From: G039029935 sp039029935
Lineage (GTDB): Bacteria; Chloroflexota; Anaerolineae; Caldilineales; Caldilineaceae
Assembly (NCBI GenBank): GCA_039029935.1
Contig: JBCCFC010000266.1
Coordinates: 1-12,398, forward strand
Direction: 5' to 3'
Length of the DNA: 12,398 nt
The translations under genes and the position numbers were made by a program. The notes below the pieces were generated by a model, which was not told where the DNA came from, ran no database searches, and was given only the letters and a program-made list of their open reading frames with translations. Of this stretch, positions 1 to 7,366 are shown one piece after another (positions within the stretch are counted from its first letter, which is position 1; every line of letters begins with the position of its first letter).

Positions 1-113
1 TCTACACCAGTAGTCTCGATACGTCCAGCCTCATCCTCTGGGCCAACACCAGGTGGTAGCAATTCACCCTTCTGCAATTGGTAAAGGAATGACATTAACG
101 ACATAGCGGCCAT
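1..113 (-). CDS. Unidentified protein, N-terminal part only (runs off left edge)
   Basis: An open frame starts at the ATG at 113-111 and runs 37 codons without a stop to the window edge; an in-frame TGA lies just upstream at 121-123. The peptide begins MAAMSLMSFLYQLQKGELLP and continues with a Gly/Pro-rich, acidic stretch. Nearby alternative starts are the ATGs at 104 and 95. A weak AGGG lies about 11 nt before the first ATG. The frame overlaps the last codons of the EEP gene (which stops at 95-97) by about 19 nt. I do not recognise the family. It could be the next gene of the leftward cluster, or foreign sequence placed against a broken EEP gene. That it is a real gene is inferred only from the uninterrupted frame and its position. 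Confidence 0.35.
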   Translation of the reverse strand, partial: MAAMSLMSFLYQLQKGELLPPGVGPEDEAGRIETTGV

Positions 114-988
114 GGCAATTCATACCCTGCAACCCATGTATCATTTGGAAAACTAAAGCCAAATCCAAAACCAGCCGCGGTATGCGTATCAACAAACGTG
201 GTTGTTATTCGGGTATAGGCATCTGACTGTGGCGTCATGTTGAAATCGCCCATGATGATTACAGGCATTGGCAGAATTTCTGCATACTCAGCAACATGTT
301 TGATGCCTTCTCTCTGTCTTTGGTCACGAAGGCCAATATGTAAAGGGCGACCAGAACTCCAGGTAATATCCGGTATCTGCGGATGGACAACCAGTACGTG
401 TAGCGGTTGTTGCCAGTCAATAGTTACGTGAAGATATGTTCGGTCCATGCTCTGTGAGGCTAACCGTTTGCTCGACAGAATAGGGTAACGGCTCAGTAGA
501 CCTGTTGAGTACGGGGGATCCAAAATCATGTATGGATATGTATCATTGAGCCCCCGACTGAATACATCAACAACCGATGGCGATACTTCCTGTACCGCGA
601 CGATGTCTGCATCTTGCTTCACAAGAGCGTCAAATACCTCTTTGGGACGCGCTCGCCCTGGGCCTAGATTATAGGTGAGAACGTCTAGCTGTTGACCAGC
701 ATTTGTTGATGGCTGTGAAAACTGTGGAAAAAATAACAAACCATATTGTGTGATAAACAAAAGAACCACAACAGCTAGACCGATGAGCGCGTGTTTGTCC
801 TTGAGTATGAGGGTCATGGGCAGCAGGATTAGCAATGGGAGAAATAAATAGGGCGCAAAGGCGTACAGTAGCGCAAAAATGGGTGCGGTGTCATATAGGT
901 ATGTTTTCAATGAGAATAGTGAAAACATACCTATGGCATAGAGTATACAAGCAATCGTAGAGATCTTCATTGTGACGGATGTCTTCAT
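95..988 (-). CDS. Membrane-anchored endonuclease/exonuclease/phosphatase (EEP) family protein, C-terminally truncated
   Basis: Predicted metal-dependent phosphodiesterase or phosphatase of the EEP superfamily. From the ATG at 988 (297 aa) the protein has three hydrophobic segments (about 11-28, 35-62, 68-86) and then the EEP domain. The domain shows LTYN (N107), AVQEV (metal-binding E134), GLLSRYPI, VVHPQ (H202) and IIMGDFN (D248, N250). The frame is open back to 1051, but the 988 start leaves a 25-bp gap after the amidohydrolase stop, whereas the longer start overlaps that gene; an ATG at 970 is another option. The protein ends in LPWPLCR, exactly where relatives continue with an R-I-D-Y/H strand and the final SDHRP catalytic motif. 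About 40 residues and the last Asp-His pair are therefore missing, and no frame downstream supplies them. It is probably inactive or a pseudogene. The family assignment is firm; the substrate is unknown. Confidence 0.8.
   Translation of the reverse strand: MKTSVTMKISTIACILYAIGMFSLFSLKTYLYDTAPIFALLYAFAPYLFLPLLILLPMTLILKDKHALIGLAVVVLLFITQYGLLFFPQFSQPSTNAGQQLDVLTYNLGPGRARPKEVFDALVKQDADIVAVQEVSPSVVDVFSRGLNDTYPYMILDPPYSTGLLSRYPILSSKRLASQSMDRTYLHVTIDWQQPLHVLVVHPQIPDITWSSGRPLHIGLRDQRQREGIKHVAEYAEILPMPVIIMGDFNMTPQSDAYTRITTTFVDTHTAAGFGFGFSFPNDTWVAGYELPWPLCR
895..934. repeat. Perfect 15-bp inverted repeat with 10-nt loop inside the EEP gene
   Basis: Arms at 895-909 (ATAGGTATGTTTTCA) and 920-934 (its exact reverse complement) flank a 10-nt spacer, ATGAGAATAG. 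The element lies wholly within coding sequence, in the codons for the end of transmembrane segment 1 and the loop before segment 2 of the EEP protein. It has no T-tract, so it does not look like a factor-independent terminator. It could form a stable mRNA hairpin or a cruciform, or serve as a binding or recombination site. The function is unknown. Confidence 0.75.
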
Positions 989-1013
989 GATAAAATTAAT
1001 AGGCAACCCTAAT

Positions 1014-2591
1014 TTACCTTCTCTGCTCAAACACCAACTCACCCGCCACATATGTCTGCGCCACCTGTAAATTCAACATTTCCTCAACAGGCGTCGTGAT
1101 TGGGTCCCCCATCAACACCGTTAGGTCAGCCCATTTCCCAACTTCGATGCTGCCAAAACTGGCCTCGTCACCACTCAATACAGCCCCCGTCAACGTATAT
1201 GCTTCAAGAGCTGCTTCCGCCGAAATCCCTTGCTCGCTGCCAAGTACATCGCCTGCATGGTCATGCCGGTCAATGGCCGCTTTGATGCCCAAAAACGGAT
1301 TGGCATCAGGCACAACAGGTGCGTCCGTACTCAGTGCCACCGTCATTCCCGCTTTCTGCATACTGCGCACACCATAGGCGCGTTCATAAAACACCTCTGG
1401 CATATAACGGCGGAAGGTCGCCCCCATTGCCGACAGGAACACGGTCTGTGTGGCGACCATCACGCCCAACTCGGCACAACGCTTGAGGTGATCGTCGGTG
1501 GGCAGGGCGAGGTGTTCAATACGATGGCGCAAATCGGGACGAGGCTCACGCTCATTCACAGCCTCATAAATGCCGATGACCTGCTCTAGTGCCACATCTC
1601 CATTGGCATGGGTTGCCATACGCAAGCCATTGCTGTGCGCCTCCCACATCAACTCAGCTAGTTCTTCGGTTTCATAGATCAACACGCCCTTGGTCCCCGT
1701 TTCGCGATAAGGGATCGAGATAGCAGCGGTCGCACTGGTCATGCCACCATCCGCAAAAAACTTCACGCTATCACAACGCAGGTAATCGCTCACCGAAACC
1801 TCTGGCAACGGCACAATCCGATCTCCACTACGGCGTGACACCAGCATGTTGAGTCGTATTGGCAATTCCCCATCCGCATCCATCTCCCGATAAATGTCCA
1901 ACCATTCGGGCATCACATCGGGGTCAGTCGCCGCCGTCACGCCAAGACTGAGCAAATGTTCACAACACGCTTTGATCGCCCATTTTTTGTCCTCAATCGT
2001 CGGCTCTGGGATCAAATGTTGCACCAACATCATGGCCGTTTCTTGCAGTTGACCCGTCGGGTTGCCATCCGCATCACGCACGATGACACCACCGGGTGGG
2101 TCGGGTGTCTCCGCCGAAATCCCTGCCATCTCCAATGCCAGACTGTTGGCAATACCCACATGCCCACACGAGCGAATCAAGAACATCGGATGCTCCGTGC
2201 TGGCCTCATCTAAATCCGCATAGGTCAAGTGACGGCCTTCTGGTAACAACGCCTCATTGTACCCCATGCCGTTGACCCATGTGCCCGCTGGCTTGTCTGC
2301 CGCCCATGCGCGGTATCGTTCAATAATCGTCGGAATATCGGGTGAGACATGTTTGCGCGCATCAACCCACTGCGTCAACTGCAACCCCAGCCATGAGACG
2401 TGGATATGGGCGTCGTTAAAGCCGGGAATGAGCGTTTGGCCTTGCAAGTCGATGATTTCGGTTGCATCGATCTGCAAATCAGCTTGTTTGCCGATGCCAG
2501 CAATTCGGCCTGTGTCGTCTACTAGCACAGCCTCGACTGTTGGCTGTGTCTTATTCATTGTGTGGATGATGCCGTTTGTGAATAGTTTCAT
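1014..2591 (-). CDS. YtcJ-like metal-dependent amidohydrolase (Amidohydro_3 family)
   Basis: Predicted cytoplasmic hydrolase of the amidohydrolase superfamily, 525 aa, full length for the YtcJ-like group. An N-terminal beta-sandwich strand (residues 1-55) leads into the metal-binding barrel motif GFNDAHIH (H62, H64). It is followed by SCGHVGIANS (about 141-150), VKFFADGG (K277, the usual bridging-lysine region), ATHANGD (H328), RHRIEH (H356, H360) and the late Asp motif STDAPVVP (D423). A closing KWADLTVL strand (486-493) is typical of the family. The ATG at 2591 has a good GGAG five bases upstream. The gene sits 65 bp after the DUF5678-like gene and 25 bp before the EEP gene on the same strand, so cotranscription is likely. 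Members act on varied amide, imide or carbamate bonds; the substrate cannot be read from the sequence. Confidence 0.93.
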   Translation of the reverse strand: MKLFTNGIIHTMNKTQPTVEAVLVDDTGRIAGIGKQADLQIDATEIIDLQGQTLIPGFNDAHIHVSWLGLQLTQWVDARKHVSPDIPTIIERYRAWAADKPAGTWVNGMGYNEALLPEGRHLTYADLDEASTEHPMFLIRSCGHVGIANSLALEMAGISAETPDPPGGVIVRDADGNPTGQLQETAMMLVQHLIPEPTIEDKKWAIKACCEHLLSLGVTAATDPDVMPEWLDIYREMDADGELPIRLNMLVSRRSGDRIVPLPEVSVSDYLRCDSVKFFADGGMTSATAAISIPYRETGTKGVLIYETEELAELMWEAHSNGLRMATHANGDVALEQVIGIYEAVNEREPRPDLRHRIEHLALPTDDHLKRCAELGVMVATQTVFLSAMGATFRRYMPEVFYERAYGVRSMQKAGMTVALSTDAPVVPDANPFLGIKAAIDRHDHAGDVLGSEQGISAEAALEAYTLTGAVLSGDEASFGSIEVGKWADLTVLMGDPITTPVEEMLNLQVAQTYVAGELVFEQRR

Positions 2592-2656
2592 TGGTTCTCC
2601 GTTACCATATACTCTTTATGCGCGTACCTCTGTTACACCCGCAAAACCATTGAGTG

Positions 2657-2971
2657 TTACTTCAAATTGTCTAACAGTCTTATCATTGATGAAGGCATCC
2701 GCAACGTCGGTATTATTTCTGGTAAGACTTGTCGCACTAGAATCACGCGCGTCTCACTATAGTTTTCGTAAACTCGCTCTATCAGCACCGAGTAATCTGT
2801 ATCCCGATCAACCAGTTCTCCTTGATGGATAACTACATATTGATGAGGATATTTCTTCAATAACTCTGGATGCATCTGTCGATACGCTTCCATTTCCTGA
2901 GCCATGATGCGTTCATCTTCGACATCTTCAGGGTTAAGTGCTGTCTCATATTCATCTTCAACCCATGACAA
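2657..2971 (-). CDS. DUF5678-like small protein, C-terminal portion (probably frameshifted from 3021-3152)
   Basis: Acidic, helix-rich N-terminal stretch followed by the recognisable core YPHQYVVIHQGELVDRDTD, then an alternating hydrophobic segment (VILVRQV) and a short RMPSSMIR tail. This matches the DUF5678-like pattern (a Tyr-Pro-x-x-Tyr-Val-x-Ile strand, then Gly-x-x-Val-x-x-Asp) found in small proteins of Chloroflexota and cyanobacteria; the function of the family is unknown to me. No ATG start exists: the nearest canonical codon is TTG at 2971, with no ribosome-binding site. The frame is open further upstream to about 3031 and encodes a coherent acidic peptide (KNGDGEHIEDSNDSLDF) there. 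The simplest reading is that this is the body of a gene of about 163 codons whose start lies in the other frame at 3152. Confidence 0.65.
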   Translation of the reverse strand: MSWVEDEYETALNPEDVEDERIMAQEMEAYRQMHPELLKKYPHQYVVIHQGELVDRDTDYSVLIERVYENYSETRVILVRQVLPEIIPTLRMPSSMIRLLDNLK

Positions 2972-3020
2972 AAAATCCAGAGAATCATTTGAATCCTCGA
3001 TATGTTCTCCATCTCCGTTC

Positions 3021-3152
3021 TTAGCTTTGAATCATTTCCATGCTTTCTTGTAGGCCGATATGCTGAACGAGATGTTGCAACAAATCCATTTGGACATTAT
3101 ACGGTTGTTCTTCTAACATCATTTTTAATTTTGTTGTTGACATATTAATCAC
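3021..3152 (-). CDS. Short ORF, probable N-terminal part of the DUF5678-like gene
   Basis: A 43-codon frame starts at GTG 3152 with an excellent GGAGGT four bases upstream (3155-3162 on the plus strand); an in-frame ATG at 3143 is the alternative. The peptide (from the ATG: MSTTKLKMMLEEQPYNVQ, then a Leu-rich amphipathic helix) ends in SMEMIQS. Its stop (3021-3023) lies about 10 nt inside the open part of the next frame. Removing one base within 3021-3034, for instance one A of the CAAAGC run, would join it to the DUF5678-like frame and give a single protein of about 163 aa. The start lies 36 bp downstream of the NACHT-pentapeptide gene stop. It could instead be a genuine short peptide gene overlapping the next one. 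Confidence 0.55.
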   Translation of the reverse strand: MINMSTTKLKMMLEEQPYNVQMDLLQHLVQHIGLQESMEMIQS

Positions 3153-3187
3153 TTTACCTCCATCCTTTTTCAAATTGTTTTTTAAAA

Positions 3188-6100
3188 TTATTCAGGATTG
3201 TTCTGCTGAAATCTAATTTTTTTCATTGGATCAAAACCATCTGGCCATTTTGTATTGCCATTGTATCTGGTTAGGCGCAGGTCCACCTCACTCAGTATAG
3301 CCTCACTCAGATTCGCTCCATTGAGATTTGCTCCAATTAAATTAGTCTCATTCAAATTAGCTCTGTTCAAGTTGGCTTGATCTAGATTAACTCGGCGAAG
3401 GTCTGCTCTGCTTAGGTCTGCTCTGCTTAGGTCTGCTCCTCTTAGGTCTGCTCCTCTTAAGTCTGTTCCCTTCAAGTCCATCCCTCTCAGGTCTGCATCA
3501 GGACCAAGTGCACCTAATTTTCTGTAATCAAATCCTTCTGGCCACTTGATATGGCTGTCGTAGATGGCATGATTAAGGTTGGCTCTACTCAGGCTGGCAC
3601 GACTCAAGTCGGTGCCCCTCAAATCCGCTCCACTCAAATCCGCTCCACTCAAATCCGCTCCACTCAAATCCGCTCCACTCAAATCCGCTCCACTCAAATC
3701 CGCTCCACTCAAATCCGCATTAGGGCCAATTGCTCCTGATTTTCTATAACCAAAGCCATTCGGCCACTTGGTATTGCTATCGTAGATAGTCCATTGCAGG
3801 CTTGCTTCACTCAAGTCAACCTGAGTTAGGTCTGCTCCACTTAAGTTTGCCCTATTGAGGTCTGTTCCCTTCATGTCTGCTCCAGTCAGGTCTGTTCCAT
3901 TAAGTTTTACTTCACTCAGATCCTTTCCACTTAGGTCGGCATTAGGACCAATGGCACCTGATCTTCTGTAGTCGAAACCATTTGGCCATCTGGTATTTCG
4001 GTCATATCTAGCTCCGCTCAGAATGGCTCCGCTCAAATCCACGCCACTCATATCCGTGAAACGAAGAATTGCTCCACTCAGATCAGCATTAGGACCAATG
4101 GCACCTGATTTCCTATAGTCGAAACCTTCGGGCCACTTTGTCTTATTATTGTAAAAAGCTTCCCGTAGATTGGCCCCGCTCAGATTGGCCTCGCTCAAGT
4201 CAATTCCGCTTAGATCAACGTAACGGAGGATGGCTTCACTTAAGTCGGCATTAGGACCAATGGCACCTGATGTCTGATAATTAAAATTGCTCGGCCATTT
4301 TGTATAATTGTCATATCTGGCTCCTTCTAGCCGGACACCTTCAAGATCAGTTTGGGCAAGATTGGCCCCTGTTAAGTTTGCTCTATATAGATTAGCTCCT
4401 TTTAGATTGGCCCCCTCTAACTCCGCATTAGGGCCAATTGCGCCTGAACTCTGATAATGAAAGCCAGCTGGCCATTTTGTATAGTCATCATACTTAGCCC
4501 GATTAAGAATACTATGTTCTAGGATTGCTCCTTCCAAATTGGCTCCTTCTAGGTTAGCTTCGTAGAGGTTGGCTTCATACAGGATGGCTTCATACAGATT
4601 AGAACCTTCTAAGCTAGCTCCTTGCAAATTGGTTCGATACAGATTAGCTCCTTCTAGATTAGCTCCCTCTAGACTGGCTCCTTCCAGAACGGCTTCTTGT
4701 AAGAATGTATCAACTAGAATTGTACCCTCAAGGATAGCTTTGTACAGAACAGCATTAGATAGAATGGCTCCACTTAGGTTAGCTTCACTTAAGTCTGTTA
4801 ATTGAAGGTTGGCACCTTCAAGTGTAGCTCTTTTGAGGTTGGCTTGATTGAGATTGGCTCGACCCAGATCAGCTTGATTAAGATTTGCCTCAAGAAGATT
4901 GGCTTGATTGAGTTCAGCTTGATTGAGGTTGGCTTTACCAAGGTTGGAACGTCTAAGGTTAGCGTAGGGACCAAGTGCCCCTGAGTTTTTGTAGTCAAAT
5001 CCACTAGGCCATTTTGTGTACTCTCCATATCTGCATTGAACAAGGATAGCCCCATCAAGCATAGCTGCATCGAGATTGGTTCCCTTGAGATTAGCTTCTT
5101 TTAGTATCGCTTGATTGAGATTGGCTTGATAGAGATTTGCATTATCGAGGTTAGCACCATATAAGTTAGCACCTTCTAGGTTAGAGCCTTCGAGGTTAGC
5201 CCATTTGATGCTGGCTCGTTTGAGGTTGCCCCCCGCTAGATTAGCCCACTTGAGGTTAGATCTAATGAGGCTGGTTCCGTTGAGATTAGCCTTCTTGAGG
5301 TTGGCTCGAATGAATCTGGCCCCCTCAAGATTGGCATCTTCGAAGTCTGCATTCTCGAGATTTACTTCACTAAAGACAACATTTGGTAGATTATGAAGCA
5401 AAACATATTGTTGATATGAAACCATTTCGTTAATGAACCTCTGCATTGGGTCAGTCAGCTCGATACCATTCCAGTTAATCTCTAATTCTAATAACGTAGT
5501 ATTAGCCCGCAAGAAAAGGTATTCCATAATGGAGCGATGGGCAAATTTGTAGTTCCCTTCGGCATCACGATTAAGCAGTGAACGACCTGCAATCTGCCAG
5601 CCTTCAAGGTTGATGTCCCATTCTTGGGCAAGAGACAGCAATTCGGAGCGAGGGATATGTTCTGCACCCCGTTTCTTCTTGTTAACATGCAGATCAACAG
5701 CCAAACGTGTGGAAAATTGCCATAATATTTCAGGCTCAACCCAGCCACGCTCCCGCTCAAGCCAAGCGTTAACCAAAGCTTCATAGAGTTGAAAGCTATA
5801 AGCAAGCTGAATCTCGTTGGCATTGAGCAGATCAGGAATTGAGTCAAGTAGCATAGGGCGTACACGTAGATTGGGGATTTTATCGACGACGCGTTTAGCC
5901 TCCCAACGCTTGATGGACTGCCAAAAGGGGTAGCGTTTGTTGAGGTATGTATCCGCCTGTGCATCGGTAAGCGGTTGGATGTAGATTTTTTGAAAAGTAT
6001 AGTGTTTTCCTTCGTTGCCAGCGCGGGGACCAATGCGCACAATGCCCGTCTCTTTGGGAATTTCCTCATCATCAGGAAAAAATTGGGTTCGACAGGTAAT

Positions 6101-6706
6101 GACAATGTGTGAGAACCGTTTACACGATTCCATCAAGTGCATGAGCCGCGCTTTGTGGTCTTGCAGTGCCTTGGTATCCTCATCAAATGCATCCAAAAAG
6201 AGAATGGTCTTTTGTGGGTCGGGGATGGCCTCAATCTCTGCTTCCACATCGGGGATTCCCAGAGGGATGACAACGATGTGATGATGTTTGTTTGCGTGAC
6301 GTTGCTGGTTATGAACATAGTAGTTAAGCAATGCCGATGTCTTGCCCATGCCTGAATCGGCGAGGATAATCATGTGGCGATAGATGCTTTCGCCCTCAAA
6401 AAAGTCATCCAGCACACCAAACAAGGGCTGTTTTGTCGCCTTGGTATGACGAATCTCAGCTTCGCGGCTGGGGTCTACATTAGCACAATCTGGCTCCACA
6501 TAAAAACGGGTCGAGCGTTCAATCACATAGGCAGGGAAAAGCTCAGAGCCAAACTCTTTTGCAAGTAATCGCTGCTTTTGTTTGTTTTCACGCTGGGGGC
6601 GTAGGGCAATCCAAGCAATGATGGCTGCTGCCACGGTTGCAATAGCACTGGCAACGGTAGCGATAAGCGTAACTGGGTCTTCTGTAAAAGCGGATGTCCA
6701 ATCCAT
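3188..6706 (-). CDS. Membrane-anchored NACHT-type STAND NTPase with giant pentapeptide-repeat C-terminus
   Basis: 1172 aa from the ATG at 6706, which has AAGGA about 10 nt upstream; a TTG at 6730 lacks a site. Residues 11-35 form one hydrophobic, Ala/Ile-rich transmembrane helix, followed by a basic stretch. The NACHT/STAND ATPase follows: Walker A ADSGMGKTS (116-124), Walker B LFLDAFDED (169-177, D172, D175, E176), an arginine-sensor-like TCRTQFF (R206), and a helical region ending FAHRSIMEYLFLR (388-400), a hallmark of NACHT C-termini. From about 443 to the end, roughly a hundred A(D/N)LxG/x pentapeptides build a right-handed beta-helix, interrupted by eight Y-x-x-x-T-K-W-P-x-G-F inserts. 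The first half is ANLEG-like and the second ADLSG-like. The architecture suggests sensing by the solenoid, NTP-dependent switching and a membrane site of action. It follows the nuclease-like gene by 48 bp. A defence role is inference. The repeat region looks more AT-rich than its neighbours. Confidence 0.93.
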   Translation of the reverse strand: MDWTSAFTEDPVTLIATVASAIATVAAAIIAWIALRPQRENKQKQRLLAKEFGSELFPAYVIERSTRFYVEPDCANVDPSREAEIRHTKATKQPLFGVLDDFFEGESIYRHMIILADSGMGKTSALLNYYVHNQQRHANKHHHIVVIPLGIPDVEAEIEAIPDPQKTILFLDAFDEDTKALQDHKARLMHLMESCKRFSHIVITCRTQFFPDDEEIPKETGIVRIGPRAGNEGKHYTFQKIYIQPLTDAQADTYLNKRYPFWQSIKRWEAKRVVDKIPNLRVRPMLLDSIPDLLNANEIQLAYSFQLYEALVNAWLERERGWVEPEILWQFSTRLAVDLHVNKKKRGAEHIPRSELLSLAQEWDINLEGWQIAGRSLLNRDAEGNYKFAHRSIMEYLFLRANTTLLELEINWNGIELTDPMQRFINEMVSYQQYVLLHNLPNVVFSEVNLENADFEDANLEGARFIRANLKKANLNGTSLIRSNLKWANLAGGNLKRASIKWANLEGSNLEGANLYGANLDNANLYQANLNQAILKEANLKGTNLDAAMLDGAILVQCRYGEYTKWPSGFDYKNSGALGPYANLRRSNLGKANLNQAELNQANLLEANLNQADLGRANLNQANLKRATLEGANLQLTDLSEANLSGAILSNAVLYKAILEGTILVDTFLQEAVLEGASLEGANLEGANLYRTNLQGASLEGSNLYEAILYEANLYEANLEGANLEGAILEHSILNRAKYDDYTKWPAGFHYQSSGAIGPNAELEGANLKGANLYRANLTGANLAQTDLEGVRLEGARYDNYTKWPSNFNYQTSGAIGPNADLSEAILRYVDLSGIDLSEANLSGANLREAFYNNKTKWPEGFDYRKSGAIGPNADLSGAILRFTDMSGVDLSGAILSGARYDRNTRWPNGFDYRRSGAIGPNADLSGKDLSEVKLNGTDLTGADMKGTDLNRANLSGADLTQVDLSEASLQWTIYDSNTKWPNGFGYRKSGAIGPNADLSGADLSGADLSGADLSGADLSGADLSGADLRGTDLSRASLSRANLNHAIYDSHIKWPEGFDYRKLGALGPDADLRGMDLKGTDLRGADLRGADLSRADLSRADLRRVNLDQANLNRANLNETNLIGANLNGANLSEAILSEVDLRLTRYNGNTKWPDGFDPMKKIRFQQNNPE
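3205..5036 (-). repeat. Eight interspersed KWP inserts within the pentapeptide solenoid
   Basis: Eight related segments of about 22-27 codons lie near 4960-5036, 4420-4498, 4242-4321, 4084-4162, 3934-4012, 3714-3792, 3493-3571 and 3205-3270. Each carries Y-(D/N/G)-x-x-T-(K/R)-W-P-x-(G/N)-F followed by a Tyr, then SGAIGPNA(D/E)L leading into the next pentapeptides; one reads IKWP in place of TKWP and two read GAL in place of GAI. The last copy ends in FDPMKK and closes the protein. Blocks of pentapeptides of differing length separate them, and adjacent blocks (for example around 4084-4240 and 3934-4080) are similar enough to suggest duplication of a pentapeptide-plus-insert module. Confidence 0.85.
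3618..3718 (-). repeat. Near-perfect 15-bp tandem array (seven units) in the pentapeptide region
   Basis: The core CTCAAATCCGC recurs exactly every 15 bp at 3618, 3633, 3648, 3663, 3678, 3693 and 3708, with the four intervening bases (TCCA) also identical. On the coding strand it encodes consecutive ADLSG pentapeptides. Identity at every wobble position, unlike the diverged pentapeptide codons around it, indicates recent expansion by slippage or unequal recombination. Changes in copy number keep the reading frame and alter only solenoid length. Confidence 0.93.
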
Positions 6707-6754
6707 GTAGTATTCGTCCTTGTACTCCAAGTTGAAATAAATATTAAATTTAAT

Positions 6755-7366
6755 CTATTGTGAATTATCACCCAATATATACTGAAAAATTCCAAGCAAT
6801 TTCCCAATCTGCTCAATCGAATACTCATCATAATCAATCTCGACGGTATCGCCAACCAAGGACAAAAATTTCCAGTGATACCCATTGGTGGCGACACCCC
6901 AAATAGTGTCTATGGGGTTTGACTGTGCGCTGTTAAAGCGTTGGGCGGCAATCATTTCGGCAATGCATTGCGGGTAGGCGGTTTTGAGGTTCTCATTTTT
7001 TGCTTCGACCATACAGATTACCGGAGCAGTTACAAAAATTTGGTTGGGGGAATGGCTAATAATAAAATCACAATATCCACTTAGCCCGGCATCGCTATCA
7101 ACGATGAATTCTACACCGGAAAAGACACTAATGAGACGATTTTGATTTTTTCGTACTTCGACCAGAACCTGCATCACGATTAGTTCTGAACGCGCCTTTT
7201 CCGTGTTGATATTCAGTGCCAGTGTAACATTATCATTCAACGTTTCCTGTAGATGTTGGCTCACATCAGCTTCTGGTACGTTGGAAAAAAATAGGTGCTT
7301 TGACTCAACTGTCACCGAAAATTTGTCTTTTAGTTGATTAAACGTCTTGAAATCGGGATAAGCCAT
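6755..7366 (-). CDS. PD-(D/E)XK nuclease-fold protein of unknown specificity
   Basis: 203 aa from the ATG at 7366, chosen because GAGGAG lies 8 nt upstream; the in-frame GTG at 7375 sits directly on that site. The pattern fits the PD-(D/E)XK fold seen in HsdR-like N-terminal domains: a helix with conserved Glu (ARSEL, E61), a beta-hairpin ending in GYCDFIIS (D100), the central strand CMVEAKNE (E121, K123), and a following helix with YPQCIAEM (Q133), then IWGVATNGYHWKF. All expected catalytic residues appear present. No ATPase, methylase or specificity domain is attached. It is the first gene after a strong leftward -10 element and lies 48 bp upstream of the NACHT-pentapeptide gene, so the two are probably one operon. 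Similar orphan proteins are common and uncharacterised in cyanobacteria and Chloroflexota; nuclease activity is inferred. Confidence 0.72.
   Translation of the reverse strand: MAYPDFKTFNQLKDKFSVTVESKHLFFSNVPEADVSQHLQETLNDNVTLALNINTEKARSELIVMQVLVEVRKNQNRLISVFSGVEFIVDSDAGLSGYCDFIISHSPNQIFVTAPVICMVEAKNENLKTAYPQCIAEMIAAQRFNSAQSNPIDTIWGVATNGYHWKFLSLVGDTVEIDYDEYSIEQIGKLLGIFQYILGDNSQ

Noticed and set aside
2616..2750. A second minus-strand frame encoding a protein-like peptide ending NGFAGVTEVRA, overlapping the end of the DUF5678-like gene
   Set aside because: It has no start codon after the upstream in-frame TAG/TGA stops and overlaps a frame that already fits its family to the C-terminus. It is kept as a curiosity: it might be a remnant of a frame-shifted or fused tail, but the sequence does not show it.
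2257..2832. Long plus-strand open frame (191 codons) across the amidohydrolase start
   Set aside because: It is antisense to two better supported genes, has low-complexity composition and no recognisable domain; it is a shadow frame.
3551..5396. Several plus-strand and alternate minus-strand open frames with repetitive translations
   Set aside because: They arise from the periodic pentapeptide-coding DNA read in other frames.
3493..5396. Regular repeats resembling a CRISPR array at first sight
   Set aside because: The period is 15 bp, the units are coding and in frame, and there are no unique spacers of 30-40 bp between identical repeats.
6725..6755. AT-rich palindromic ATTAAATTTAAT between the nuclease-like and NACHT genes as a separate promoter or operator
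   Set aside because: It is short and of low complexity, and no paired -35/-10 is convincing; the close spacing favours one transcript.
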